53,248 nucleotides of DNA from a virus. A program made the position numbers and the translations under genes. The first letter of the stretch is position 1. Each line of letters starts with the position of its first letter. The stretch covers positions 1 through 53,248 of the IMG/VR virus record IMGVR_UViG_3300049489_000151. One strand, written 5' to 3'. Below are positions 29,405-37,178 of the stretch, in pieces. A model generated the notes under the pieces. That model saw nothing but the letters and a program-made list of their open reading frames with translations. It did no database searches and was not told where the DNA came from.

Positions 29405-29420
29405 TGACGCAAGCGTCACT
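29405..29420 (-). terminator. Hairpin GTGACGC-TT-GCGTCAC
   Basis: A perfect seven-base-pair stem with a two-base loop lies a few bases after the stop at 29422. No T-run follows. Confidence 0.45.
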
Positions 29421-29421
29421 G

Positions 29422-30108
29422 TCAGTATTTCGACCAATCTATGCCGCTGAGGGTCTCATCCTGCTTGCCTGAGCGCCTCTGTATGCGTGTCTGAGGCCTC
29501 TGAGTGGGTTCAGCGGGGGCAGATGGCCCAGGACCCAAAGCAAGCGGCTCAGGGCGCTTGTAGGTGGCCTGAATGGGCTCTGAGCGCTGCACCCCTGCGG
29601 GACCAGCACTGAGAGCGTCCTGGGCAGAGATAGCTTCTGGCCCACGATACATGCGGGGGCGAGGTGCTGGAAGGTTGTCGTTCAATGCGGGCTGGTACCC
29701 AGCACGAGAAGGGAGAGGACCGGCGCTACCGGAAGACGGACGGCTACGGGCAGCTATCTTGTCAAACCATTCTCGACCGGTAGTCTCATGCCGTAGGAAC
29801 TCCCCAGTGGGGCCATCTGAGGCACGTAAGTGGTCAGCAGGGGAGCCCAAGCTGCTGTGGGGGTGGACGTGCTCCTCTACGATCTCCTCCACCCCACGCT
29901 CCACAGCCATGGCACCAGCAAAGCGCTGAGCTGTGCGGGAAACACCCTGTAGGAGGCCGGAAGCCTCTGGGTAGTTGTCCACAATGGGGGCGTAGCTGCG
30001 GTTAGAAGCAGTATGAAACTGGGGGGGCTGTGTGTTGTCTGGCTTGCCGTAGACCAGGCCTACCGTAGGTCCGTTTTGTGCGGGGGGTACCTTCACATAG
30101 TCTCTCAT
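29422..30108 (-). CDS. Proline/arginine-rich, largely disordered protein
   Basis: The 228-residue product is low in hydrophobic residues, with many P, R, S and Q (for example PPAQNGPTVG and SAPAEPTQRPQTRIQRRS). One more ordered stretch is AQRFAGAMAVERGVEEIVEE. ATGA overlap fixes the start at 30108. It may be a scaffold or virion-associated protein; nothing proves it. Confidence 0.7.
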   Translation of the reverse strand: MRDYVKVPPAQNGPTVGLVYGKPDNTQPPQFHTASNRSYAPIVDNYPEASGLLQGVSRTAQRFAGAMAVERGVEEIVEEHVHPHSSLGSPADHLRASDGPTGEFLRHETTGREWFDKIAARSRPSSGSAGPLPSRAGYQPALNDNLPAPRPRMYRGPEAISAQDALSAGPAGVQRSEPIQATYKRPEPLALGPGPSAPAEPTQRPQTRIQRRSGKQDETLSGIDWSKY

Positions 30109-30437
30109 GACCACATAGCTCCCATGCTGTAACGGCTACCGGCCTGGGTGCCATCATCAGCAAGCATGCTCTTCTGAGCTGGCATGCCAGATACCCAAGA
30201 GCGGTAGCTCGGAGTCTGACGGTCAATGTTCATGACCTCTTGGATGGTCCACTCCTGCTTGGAGAAGCCCAGACGCTCTGGAAACGGGTTCTGCACACCG
30301 GCTACAGGACGCATGTTGCGGATCTCGTCATCAGTACCAGCAGTAGCCCTCATCAGGGCGTCGTCTACTAGGTACTCAGTGCGAGACTGCCAGGGCTTGG
30401 GGGCCCTTCTCGTAGGATTAGCATCTGATAGGTTCAT
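30105..30437 (-). CDS. Hypothetical protein, 110 residues
   Basis: Polar and methionine-rich (GSRYSMGAMWS at the end, MNIDRQTPSYRSWVSGMP in the middle). It resembles its downstream partner in composition. AAGGAT lies immediately before the ATG. No family recognised. Confidence 0.7.
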   Translation of the reverse strand: MNLSDANPTRRAPKPWQSRTEYLVDDALMRATAGTDDEIRNMRPVAGVQNPFPERLGFSKQEWTIQEVMNIDRQTPSYRSWVSGMPAQKSMLADDGTQAGSRYSMGAMWS

Positions 30438-30452
30438 ATCCTTATCAGTCTA

Positions 30453-30935
30453 TCAGTACTGGGGTCCACGATAGTAAGCCCCGGTGTTCTTGGTGAACTC
30501 TCCCATATCCTTCATAGCAGCACGTCTTACATCCGGTTCGAAGGTATCAGAGCCACGAACATCAGTGTGAACGACAGGTAGGAACTGGTCTTTCTTGTTA
30601 AGCCCAGCATCGAAGTCAGCAGCAGCTGCTCGATGGTGACCCTGGCCCATCATGAGGTCGTTGTCCCCGTGAATGAGCTGTACTGGGTTCAACACGCCCT
30701 TCTCCTGCACAGAGGAGAACACTCCTGACCCGTGTTGACCCTCTTGGCGGGGGCGCATAGAGTCAGTCAGCTTGATATCAAACACCTCTTCAACCGAGTT
30801 GAATGGTAAGTCAGCAGTAGCGGTAAGGCTGTCACGTAGCTCCTGAGCAGGCATAAACATGGGCAGCTGAACGGGCTTGCTCATATCGTCTGCAGACAGT
30901 GTGAACTGGCCCCCCTTGGGCTTTAAAGTTCCCAC
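30453..30935 (-). CDS. ParB-like (GHHR) domain protein, paralogue 3
   Basis: The 160-residue family member has QLPMFMPAQELRDSL, FDIKLTDSMRPRQ, GSGVFSSVQEKGVLNPVQLI and GHHRAAAADFDAG, then PVVHTD. The GTG start at 30935 has GGGAG seven bases upstream and overlaps the next paralogue by 13 bases. An internal ATG at the start of MSKPVQLPMF is an alternative that would align the N-termini better. Confidence 0.78.
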   Translation of the reverse strand: MGTLKPKGGQFTLSADDMSKPVQLPMFMPAQELRDSLTATADLPFNSVEEVFDIKLTDSMRPRQEGQHGSGVFSSVQEKGVLNPVQLIHGDNDLMMGQGHHRAAAADFDAGLNKKDQFLPVVHTDVRGSDTFEPDVRRAAMKDMGEFTKNTGAYYRGPQY

Positions 30936-31345
30936 GTCTGCACTCCCTTGGCTGCTGCGAGCTTCTTTCTAGTCTGGTGGGACACGTTGTCGCTATGAGC
31001 GTCTGAGTGGGACACAGGAACCTCCAGGCCCAAGTCGGCTGCTGCTGCTAGCCGGTGGTGCCCATCGTGTAGGCGTAGGCCGTCGTGGCGATCCTCACTG
31101 CCCTTGAAGTCGCCGTGGCGCACCTCCAGTGGCTCTCCCTGGTAGCCACGGCTGGCCAGGGAGTCGTAGACACCGGCACCTCGGCCCCCGTTGTCCACCT
31201 TCTCCTTGGACTCAGTCAGCTTGCGGTCCCACATCTGAGGCAAGTCCTCTTGGTGGTCGGTGTCGTACGACAGACCGATACGACCCTTAAGCTCTCTAGC
31301 TGGCATCAGCATTTGGAGCTGCTCTCCCTTATCGCCCTTCATCAT
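30923..31345 (-). CDS. ParB-like (GHHR) domain protein, paralogue 4
   Basis: The 140-residue paralogue begins MMKGDKGEQLQMLMPAREL and continues WDRKLTESKEK, GAGVYDSLASRGYQGEPLEV, GHHRLAAAADLGLEVPVSHS. It has the clearest ParB/Srx core of the family. ATGA couples it to paralogue 5. Confidence 0.8.
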   Translation of the reverse strand: MMKGDKGEQLQMLMPARELKGRIGLSYDTDHQEDLPQMWDRKLTESKEKVDNGGRGAGVYDSLASRGYQGEPLEVRHGDFKGSEDRHDGLRLHDGHHRLAAAADLGLEVPVSHSDAHSDNVSHQTRKKLAAAKGVQTWEL

Positions 31346-32094
31346 CTGTAACCAAACCCTGCTTTGCGATTTGAATCAGATCTGGCGTCTGATAGGTCGT
31401 TGTGGTGCAGTACCGGAATGGGCTGGTCGGGGGCGATGTCTAGGGCAGCGGCGACCCGGTGGTGCCCCCCAACGACCTCTGGCTTGCCAGATGATCCGAA
31501 CTGGGAGCCCAGGTGGACTGGGAACTGCACTCCTTCTTCTCGGATAGAGTCGTAGAGCGTGCTGCTGTTCTCCTTATTGAAGTTGTATTCAGCCTGCTTG
31601 ATACCTTTGTATTCGTCACGGTCGTCGTACAAGTCGTCGTAATTGGTACCGGTGTAGTCCTCGCTCTTTGGGTAGCTAGCACGGGCTGCCAGCGAGCCGG
31701 TGTTGTTGAAGTAGTCTTTTGAGCCTGTGCTTTCATCCAATCCACGAGCGTCGTTGTACTCAGACGTGGTCATCTGGGATTCATATAGCTTGCGGTCCCA
31801 CACGTCCTGGTCTGACTCCGTACCGGAATGGTAGAAGTACGGCCTGCCCTTGTGTTCCTCGGTGTTCAGGGGCCGCATACCGCCGTCACGGTTGAATCGC
31901 CTAGGGGTGTTAGTGCCTCCCTGGGTGTTGCGGGGGCGCGCAGTGAACTCACCCCATGGGTTGTCTGTCTGGCCCCCACGGTTGTCATCCCACCTACGGT
32001 CCTCACGGTCACCGTCCAGAGGCTGGTACTGTTCGGTGATCTCCCGTGGGGTCATGAACATCTGTAGCTGCTGAGTCTTACCTGACTTAATCAC
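31342..32094 (-). CDS. ParB-like (GHHR) domain protein, paralogue 5, long form
   Basis: The 250-residue member has the same N-terminus (QLQMFMTPREITEQY) and C-terminal core (WDRKLYES, STLYDSIREEGVQFPVHL, GHHRVAAALDIAPDQPIPVL). Between them lie about 100 extra residues of polar, tyrosine/aspartate-rich sequence. GTG start overlapping the upstream stop (GTGA). The insertion makes it twice the size of its sisters and may be a target-binding region. Confidence 0.8.
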   Translation of the reverse strand: MIKSGKTQQLQMFMTPREITEQYQPLDGDREDRRWDDNRGGQTDNPWGEFTARPRNTQGGTNTPRRFNRDGGMRPLNTEEHKGRPYFYHSGTESDQDVWDRKLYESQMTTSEYNDARGLDESTGSKDYFNNTGSLAARASYPKSEDYTGTNYDDLYDDRDEYKGIKQAEYNFNKENSSTLYDSIREEGVQFPVHLGSQFGSSGKPEVVGGHHRVAAALDIAPDQPIPVLHHNDLSDARSDSNRKAGFGYR

Positions 32095-32594
32095 TTGTAC
32101 CTCGGTAGCAGGCTCTTGAGCATAGACTGACGCTGATAGTCAATGATCTCTTGCTGGGGGCGCTCTAGGGTGCTAGGAGTACCACGTGGGCCAGCCTTAC
32201 CGTCGTTGGTAAGGCGCACAGGCTCGGCCCCCACGGGGGCGTAGCGCTCAGTACCTGCCATCTGGCGCTCTAAGCCGGTGTTGAGATTGAACTCATCCGG
32301 CCAGAGGTAGTCGCCTGGGTTGATACGCTCGCCTTTGTGAACACCACGAGAGTAGCTACGGTGGTTCTGGCGGTGGACAGAGTCAAGCAGCTTGTCAGAC
32401 CGCCTAGTGGTAGCTGGCTCGGTGCCTAGGTAACCATCAGGGTGCTGAACGTCAGGGGACGAGCCCCAAGCAGCTAGCCTGCGGTCCTTGAGGTCTCTGA
32501 AAGCGGGAGTAGGGCCAAGAAGGTTCTGAGACTGGGCGTCGTGGACCCCAGTACCCTGCCAGTCTGTGAATGACTGCTGGTGGTTACCACTCAT
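32091..32594 (-). CDS. Hypothetical polar protein, 167 residues
   Basis: Arginine-, glutamine- and histidine-rich, with DLKDRRLAAWGSSPD and KLLDSVHRQNHRSYSRG. It lacks the GHHR core but the KLxxS element and its position suggest it belongs with the ParB-like cluster. ATGA overlaps on both sides. Confidence 0.72.
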   Translation of the reverse strand: MSGNHQQSFTDWQGTGVHDAQSQNLLGPTPAFRDLKDRRLAAWGSSPDVQHPDGYLGTEPATTRRSDKLLDSVHRQNHRSYSRGVHKGERINPGDYLWPDEFNLNTGLERQMAGTERYAPVGAEPVRLTNDGKAGPRGTPSTLERPQQEIIDYQRQSMLKSLLPRYK

Positions 32595-32758
32595 GATCGG
32601 ATACTCCCAGTAGCCTCAGTAAATGCGATGAGACTTCCACCACGGCCCCCACCAAGATTAGAAACAGGGCGCACACCACTAGCAGAGCTAGCTTTATCCT
32701 GCTGCTCCTGTCGCTTGCGTTCTGCCATCCATGCTGGAGTGCGATAAACCATTGGCAT
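32591..32758 (-). CDS. Hypothetical protein, 55 residues
   Basis: The product begins MPMVYRTPAWMAERKRQEQQ and has a glycine-rich stretch (NLGGGRGGSLI). A longer overlapping frame over the same bases is less likely, because this frame links both neighbours with minimal gaps. ATGA overlap downstream. No family recognised. Confidence 0.65.
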   Translation of the reverse strand: MPMVYRTPAWMAERKRQEQQDKASSASGVRPVSNLGGGRGGSLIAFTEATGSIRS

Positions 32759-32761
32759 TCG

Positions 32762-32917
32762 TCAGTCCCATCCTGGTATCCACGGTCGGCGGTGCTTCTC
32801 AGTCTTAGCGTCTTCGTCAACGAACTCACGGTATCTGGAAGGTACCTTGGCAAGGAACTCATCCTCGACCAGGTCGTCAGGGTCAACGAGGGTAAATAGG
32901 TCTGGATGAAGTTCCAC
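32762..32917 (-). CDS. Hypothetical acidic protein, 51 residues
   Basis: GTG start six bases after a TAAGAT box. The product MELHPDLFTLVDPDDLVEDE has a VDPDD segment recalling the VPDP motif, then a basic end (EKHRRPWIPGWD). Another frame across this region gives a poor product and is rejected. Confidence 0.6.
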   Translation of the reverse strand: MELHPDLFTLVDPDDLVEDEFLAKVPSRYREFVDEDAKTEKHRRPWIPGWD

Positions 32918-32932
32918 TCACCCATCTTACCA

Positions 32933-33217
32933 TCACTTGCGAATGACAGGCTTGAAAGACATAGCAGAAATGGTGTCCCCGCTATCCCCTTCAATGTCAT
33001 CGAATCCTGGCATGAAGAGAAGGTCGATACCACGGGGGGCGACGAACCCACGAGCGATAGCTAGAGCCTTGCACGCCTGGTTGACGGCATTGGCCCCGAT
33101 CGCACGGATCTTGGGGGCCTCACCACGGATGACCGCACGAGCGATGATGCTCCCTACGGACTGTGGATTGCTGGTTCCAGACACCTTAATCAGGTCATCG
33201 GCTAGTTCTTCGGACAT
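32933..33217 (-). CDS. SpoVS-like protein (Alba superfamily)
   Basis: The 94-residue product matches the SpoVS family along its length: KVSGTSNPQSVGSIIARAV, IRAIGANAVNQACKALAIAR, GFVAPRGIDLLFMPGFDDIE. SpoVS proteins affect sporulation and division in Bacillus and Streptomyces relatives and have an Alba-like nucleic-acid-binding fold. A phage copy could alter host development or bind nucleic acid. TAGGAG lies seven bases before the ATG, within a long hairpin region. Confidence 0.9.
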   Translation of the reverse strand: MSEELADDLIKVSGTSNPQSVGSIIARAVIRGEAPKIRAIGANAVNQACKALAIARGFVAPRGIDLLFMPGFDDIEGDSGDTISAMSFKPVIRK

Positions 33218-33227
33218 GGGTTACTCC

Positions 33228-33259
33228 TAATAGACGGGTTGTTTACAACCCCTCTATTC
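33228..33259. promoter_or_regulatory. Inverted repeat before the SpoVS-like gene
   Basis: AATAGACGGGTTGT-TT-ACAACCCCTCTATT folds into a stem of about 13 pairs with one mismatch zone. On the minus strand it precedes the SpoVS ribosome site by a few bases, so it could end transcription from the tRNA-like gene or mask translation. Confidence 0.55.
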
Positions 33260-33275
33260 TAACCTATGTATGCAG

Positions 33276-33357
33276 TGGCCAGAGGAGGAATCGAACCCCC
33301 AAGCGTTACTCAGGTCATTAGCTAGTGTCGTGCCTACCGGTTAAGACCGAGGAACTA
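33276..33357 (-). tRNA. Isolated tRNA-like gene, isotype not readable
   Basis: A perfect T-arm (GGGGG-TTCGATT-CCTCC) is followed by an acceptor-like TCTGGCC and A73. A D-arm-like hairpin (CGGT-CTTA-ACCG) lies 50 bases upstream. I cannot find the matching 5' acceptor strand or a normal anticodon arm. It is either a decayed tRNA or another rearranged one, far from the main cluster. Confidence 0.4.
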
Positions 33358-33369
33358 GCAGGATATGCC

Positions 33370-33666
33370 CTACCTAAGACGCACACCCACCGGGCTGGCC
33401 GGGTGTTTGTATTTCATATGCGAAACCAAGGCATCCTTGGCTTGTTTCCGTGTAAGAAGAGGGTTGTGACTTAGCCACACAGAAGGACCGGTACGCCCCT
33501 TCTTAAGGTGGTGTTTCTTGGTTACTTTCCGCTTACCTTCGCACCCGCACACAGGACATCGGTACTGCCATTGCTTTCGGGACATAGGGATCTTGAAGAT
33601 GGGGTTCTGTCTAGCATTAGGTGACTCTGGCTCCACGTCAACGGGGTCAGGAACCTGCAGAGTCAC
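33370..33666 (-). CDS. Zinc-finger protein with VPDP N-terminus
   Basis: The 98-residue product begins MTLQVPDPVDVEPES and has CPVCGC at residue 37 with histidines later (KKHHLKK and SHMKYKH), a C2H2-like arrangement. The GTG start overlaps the upstream stop. The rest is basic, consistent with nucleic-acid binding. Confidence 0.78.
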   Translation of the reverse strand: MTLQVPDPVDVEPESPNARQNPIFKIPMSRKQWQYRCPVCGCEGKRKVTKKHHLKKGRTGPSVWLSHNPLLTRKQAKDALVSHMKYKHPASPVGVRLR

Positions 33667-34085
33667 GAGTACCCAGCCTCCTTGAGGAGGGTTACGAACT
33701 CACCGAAGGTCATGAGTACGTACTGTTCCCCCATGCGGGTAAACCCAAAGCCAGGGCGCTTAAACACGACGGCAGGAACAGCGGGAGCCCCAACCTCCCA
33801 CTCTTCCGTTTCACTATTGTAGCTGTGGGGGCGAACTTCATCCTGAAACGCTTGCTCTTCTGCCCCTTTCAACCACTCAGACAGCTTGAACGTCTTGGCG
33901 TTCTTGTTCTGAATGATGACCTGTCTACGCCCCCGGTCGAAGCCGTTGTCGATGCCGTTGATATCACCGGTGTCGTACTTGCCCTTGGTAGCGGGGCGGT
34001 ACACGTTTCGGAACCCACGCCCACGTAGGTACTTGATAGTGGCCGTCTCAAAGGCGGTGCCTCTGGCTTTGTTGCGGTTACTCAC
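33663..34085 (-). CDS. Holliday-junction-resolvase-like nuclease
   Basis: The 140-residue protein looks like a PD-(D/E)XK nuclease of the Hjc/VRR type: RGTAFETATIKYLRGRGF (E), KYDTGDINGI (D) and VIIQNKNAKTFKLSEWL (QxK in place of ExK). It could resolve recombination or replication junctions together with the RecA-like protein. Coupled by ATGA to the secreted protein upstream. Confidence 0.75.
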   Translation of the reverse strand: MSNRNKARGTAFETATIKYLRGRGFRNVYRPATKGKYDTGDINGIDNGFDRGRRQVIIQNKNAKTFKLSEWLKGAEEQAFQDEVRPHSYNSETEEWEVGAPAVPAVVFKRPGFGFTRMGEQYVLMTFGEFVTLLKEAGYS

Positions 34086-34660
34086 AACCTAGGAGCCCCA
34101 GAAACAGCAGCCTCAACAATAGAGATGACGTCAAGCTGAGACAGTTCTACTTCTGACGGTACGGCCTCAGGAGTTACGACTGGTGATACCGCTGAGGATG
34201 CCACGGTGACGGGGGAACCGACTGGGTAGCCGCATGGTGTGCCCCCCACAGAATGGGAGCCAATCGATCCAGGCTCCGTACGAGTGTTATACGTGACGAA
34301 CTCTCCTTGCGGAATAGGAGTGTTAGGGTTGTCGTCAATCCAGCATTCATGCGAGGCCATCCATGCGTCCCCTGCTGCTTTCAGCTCAGCTGCGGTCTGT
34401 ACGGTTGAGTCGTACATGACAATGGGAGCGCCCTGGAATGTCCACGACGGATCTGGTGTCCAACCTGTAGGCATACACACTTCGATAGGTGCGCCCTGGT
34501 AGTCGCCCAAGTAGCAATTAGTCGGGTCCGGTTCAACCGGGGGGCACAGTTCCAGGGGCGCCCCTTGGTAGTCCACTGTCGTGCACTCCTCGGCGTTCCC
34601 GACGCTCGGTACGGCGATAGCCGCAGCGAGCAGAGTAATGGCAGCAATTAGTGTCTTCAT
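34082..34660 (-). CDS. Secreted protein with YQGAP repeats
   Basis: The first 23 residues are a signal peptide (LIAAITLLAAAIAVPSVGNA). Three copies of [YF]QGAPxE with nearby cysteines follow (DYQGAPLELC, DYQGAPIEVC, TFQGAPIVMY). The C-terminus is alanine/valine/serine-rich. AAGGAG lies eight bases before the ATG. A phage protein exported through the host Sec pathway may alter the surface or block superinfection; that is inference. Confidence 0.82.
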   Translation of the reverse strand: MKTLIAAITLLAAAIAVPSVGNAEECTTVDYQGAPLELCPPVEPDPTNCYLGDYQGAPIEVCMPTGWTPDPSWTFQGAPIVMYDSTVQTAAELKAAGDAWMASHECWIDDNPNTPIPQGEFVTYNTRTEPGSIGSHSVGGTPCGYPVGSPVTVASSAVSPVVTPEAVPSEVELSQLDVISIVEAAVSGAPRL

Positions 34661-34827
34661 GGTGTGTCTCCTTGTGGGTTTGTGGTGGCTTGCTTCATTA
34701 GCTCGTACAAGGATATACCACCCTGCACGGTAAACAACAGCTGGGCATTATGGAACACAAGCAACTGATCCCCATCCCCTTGGGGGACGACGAAGATGCT
34801 TTCAGCGTTACGCTTCTTGAGTTTCAT
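34657..34827 (-). CDS. Hypothetical protein, 56 residues
   Basis: Begins [20 protein letters not shown] and has a strand-rich middle (QLLVFHNAQLLFTVQGG). Coupled by ATGA to genes on both sides, which fixes both ends. No family recognised. Confidence 0.75.
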   Translation of the reverse strand: MKLKKRNAESIFVVPQGDGDQLLVFHNAQLLFTVQGGISLYELMKQATTNPQGDTP

Positions 34828-34952
34828 AGCGCCTCAGCTCCTCTGCTTGTCGTTCTACCTTGATGATCATACGCATCAGGCGCTCCTGGGCGGGCCGGTA
34901 GAGTCTCCGGTACGTGGACCGTAACGGGAAGAGGGTCAGGTACGACTATCAT
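34824..34952 (-). CDS. Small protein with VPDP N-terminus
   Basis: The 42-residue product starts [20 protein letters not shown] and is otherwise proline-, alanine- and arginine-rich. It is one of the clearest members of the VPDP group. ATGA overlaps at both ends support it in spite of its length. Confidence 0.72.
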   Translation of the reverse strand: MIVVPDPLPVTVHVPETLPARPGAPDAYDHQGRTTSRGAEAL

Positions 34953-35374
34953 GTCTTAGTCCTAATCCATCTAGATATTGTGGCCTGAGGAAACCCAACG
35001 GCGTCACCTATCTCAGCCTGGGTACAACCCACAGCGTATAGGGCAGCTACTAGAGCCACTAGCTCAGGGGTAGACGTTTTCCAAGCAGCTCTCCCCTTGC
35101 CATCCCTGTCGGCTACGTTGTCTTGAGGAGTGCCTAGGAACAGGTGAGATGGCTCTACGCAGGGTGGGTTGTCGCACGTATGACACACCATGAGGCCGTC
35201 TGGTATAGGGCCGAATGACTCGGCCCAAGCCCACCGGCTAGCTACATAATACTTGGTGCCGTCTACCCTACGGACACACTTGCCGTAACCCTCTGGAAAG
35301 CGTGCTCCCCCCCACTCAAGACACCCGGTAGGCGTACGAGTAAGGGGGACGGTGCGAGGTGCCATAGCGATCAC
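34949..35374 (-). CDS. HNH endonuclease with C-terminal helix-turn-helix
   Basis: The 141-residue protein has [20 protein letters not shown], the His/Cys core of HNH_3 homing endonucleases, followed by a C-terminal helix-turn-helix ([20 protein letters not shown]). The start is a GTG overlapping the upstream stop; an ATG three codons later is possible. It sits inside a tightly coupled operon without disrupting it. Confidence 0.88.
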   Translation of the reverse strand: MIAMAPRTVPLTRTPTGCLEWGGARFPEGYGKCVRRVDGTKYYVASRWAWAESFGPIPDGLMVCHTCDNPPCVEPSHLFLGTPQDNVADRDGKGRAAWKTSTPELVALVAALYAVGCTQAEIGDAVGFPQATISRWIRTKT

Positions 35375-35661
35375 TTAGCCGTGAACGGCCATTCTGTAAT
35401 AGTTCCATTTTGAAGCAGGATGTACATTCCAAGGATAAAGCCCTCAAGCATGAGGATCAGCTCGGTTAGCTGCTCTGACTCCAGTTCCTTCCAGGAGCCG
35501 GTCATCCTGTCTCTGTCGAACGAGGGGCACATCTCTGCGAATGCGTAGCGATCCTCATTGGACATGCCTAGCTCCTTAGCCACAGACATGGCTCGGAGGA
35601 ATTGTGCATGCCTATCAACTGGCGGCTCTTGGGGGGCCCCCCTGGTCACGGTGCGAGTCAC
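35371..35661 (-). CDS. Hypothetical protein, 96 residues
   Basis: GTG start overlapping the upstream stop. The first 20 residues are basic/proline-rich; the rest is helical ([21 protein letters not shown]) and ends with a hydrophobic tract that may touch a membrane. No family recognised. Confidence 0.72.
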   Translation of the reverse strand: MTRTVTRGAPQEPPVDRHAQFLRAMSVAKELGMSNEDRYAFAEMCPSFDRDRMTGSWKELESEQLTELILMLEGFILGMYILLQNGTITEWPFTAK

Positions 35662-35852
35662 TGCAACTGCTCCTTGGCTTGCTTTACGACGCCTTCCAGA
35701 GCCTCCTGGACTGTCGAGGCGTAGTGGATAAGAGCCTGCTTGTCTAGACGGGCATCCCATGCCTCCGCCTCCACGTTGCCGTCCATGTCGGAGCCCACTA
35801 CCCAGTCGTAGTTGTTCCTGTCTAGCCAAGCGACCATCTCTTGAATGTCCAT
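35658..35852 (-). CDS. Hypothetical protein, 64 residues
   Basis: Small acidic helical protein (MDIQEMVAWLDRNNYDWVVG at the start, [17 protein letters not shown] at the end). GGAGGAG precedes the ATG and TGATG couples it to the upstream gene. No family recognised. Confidence 0.75.
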   Translation of the reverse strand: MDIQEMVAWLDRNNYDWVVGSDMDGNVEAEAWDARLDKQALIHYASTVQEALEGVVKQAKEQLQ

Positions 35853-36076
35853 CAGGACTCCTCCAGTGGGTCTCCGTGCATGTCTACCTCTACGTAGGTA
35901 ACAGTGACCTTGTAGGCTCTTGCTTCCTTGCCTCCGCACTGGCGCATGGCCTGCTTGGCAGAGCCGTAGAAGACCCCCTGGTTGGGGTACGCAAACTGAT
36001 CTGAGTACCAGCTGGAGGACGACGGGTACTGGCCGACGAACCCTTCGGTGATTGGCTTGGGTGAATGTTGACTCAT
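35852..36076 (-). CDS. Hypothetical protein, 74 residues
   Basis: Tyrosine/serine-rich first half (GQYPSSSSWYSDQFAYPNQG), then a short strand (YKVTVTYVEVDM). Coupled by ATGA to the Cas4-like gene upstream. No family recognised. Confidence 0.75.
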   Translation of the reverse strand: MSQHSPKPITEGFVGQYPSSSSWYSDQFAYPNQGVFYGSAKQAMRQCGGKEARAYKVTVTYVEVDMHGDPLEES

Positions 36077-36981
36077 GCGGTGAACCCTACACTGACTGGC
36101 GAGTCAAAGCAAGTGCTTTTATAGGAACAGAACACGCAAGGCATCTTGCTCTTCATGGCGTTGTCGATCCTGGGGGGCAGGGTGCCAGCGTCCAGGTGGT
36201 CAATGAGGTCGTCAGCCTTGTCCAGCATCTCATCTACGATGAGGGGGTCGAACTTGATCTGGAACTCCTTGACCTCTTGGGTGGGCTTCCACTCGTAGAT
36301 CACCACGGCGTCGTGGATACCGGTGCAGTGCATGTACAGGTTGATCTGACGGAGGTGTGTAGTGAGGGGGCGCTTGATGCGCTTCCACAGTTCGTCCAGG
36401 TCAGCAGATCCGTTCTCGTACAGCTCGTACATCTTGGGGGCGTCCCATCGAATGGTACCTAGGCCCACGCTCTTGATCTCAATGAGAGCCTTGCCACGGT
36501 CATCGATGATCATGCCGTCTGCATGACCGATGATGCGGTGCTCCTTATCCTCCACTGCTACCTCTGCGTAGCGGATGAGGTGGCCGTCAGCCTCGCACTC
36601 TGGGCATATAACGGGAGACGAGTCAGACCACCACTTGTGGTGACAGATGAGGCACTTCCAATTGCCAGCGAGGATGCCAGCACGCCTCATCCAGTTCTGC
36701 CACTTGTCGTGGATGTTGTTCCCCTCGGCCAAGATGTTGATACGACGGAGGTTGAGGTTCTCAGGGTTGGACTCGGAGTAGTCATTGATCTTGTACCACG
36801 TCTGTCTGATACACCACTTATCCTTGGACATCTCCGATGGATGTAAGTGCTCGGTGTCACGGTGGCTGTTGTGGAGGATCATGTCTTCACGCATGGTCTC
36901 CTCAATGGGGCCGAGCACACGACGGTTCTGCCCCTTGAGATTAGACTTGTACGACTGCTCGTACCACTTGGGGGCGCTCAC
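36073..36981 (-). CDS. Cas4/RecB-like exonuclease
   Basis: The 302-residue protein carries the PD-(D/E)XK core GHADGMIIDDRGKALIEIKS and a QxxxY helix (RQINLYMHC). Cysteines consist of one at about residue 57 (WCIRQ) and a C-terminal CVFCSYKSTC, the [4Fe-4S] arrangement of Cas4 and AddB-type nucleases. An extra CxxC pair (CLICHHK, CPEC) in the middle may bind zinc. No cas genes or CRISPR repeats are near, so it probably works in recombination or end processing. Confidence 0.88.
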   Translation of the reverse strand: MSAPKWYEQSYKSNLKGQNRRVLGPIEETMREDMILHNSHRDTEHLHPSEMSKDKWCIRQTWYKINDYSESNPENLNLRRINILAEGNNIHDKWQNWMRRAGILAGNWKCLICHHKWWSDSSPVICPECEADGHLIRYAEVAVEDKEHRIIGHADGMIIDDRGKALIEIKSVGLGTIRWDAPKMYELYENGSADLDELWKRIKRPLTTHLRQINLYMHCTGIHDAVVIYEWKPTQEVKEFQIKFDPLIVDEMLDKADDLIDHLDAGTLPPRIDNAMKSKMPCVFCSYKSTCFDSPVSVGFTA

Positions 36982-37178
36982 TTAAGACTCCCAGTCTTGA
37001 TGAAGTGCTGCTGCCACTCCACCAGGGAGGGCCCCAACAGCAGGTGCCGCACCTTCTCGTAGTCTTCCATAGTCATACGAGCAACGATGTCAGCAGCCCG
37101 ATCTGGGGTGAGTTTGGTGACCTTCACCTCGTCAATCAATTCAGTCAATGGTTGGGGGTCTGGTACTTCGTGAATCAT
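36978..37178 (-). CDS. Small protein with VPDP N-terminus
   Basis: The 66-residue product begins MIHEVPDPQPLTELIDEVKV and continues as a helical bundle-like sequence (RAADIVARMTMEDYEKVRHL). ATGA overlaps at both ends. Function unknown. Confidence 0.75.
   Translation of the reverse strand: MIHEVPDPQPLTELIDEVKVTKLTPDRAADIVARMTMEDYEKVRHLLLGPSLVEWQQHFIKTGSLK

Noticed and set aside
32584-33051. A 155-residue minus-strand frame
   Set aside because: Two smaller genes in another frame (32591-32758 and 32762-32917) have better protein composition and start-stop overlaps with both neighbours.
36073-36981. A CRISPR-associated system, because of the Cas4-like nuclease
   Set aside because: No direct-repeat array and no other cas gene is visible. 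Cas4-like nucleases are common in phage recombination modules, which fits the neighbours.
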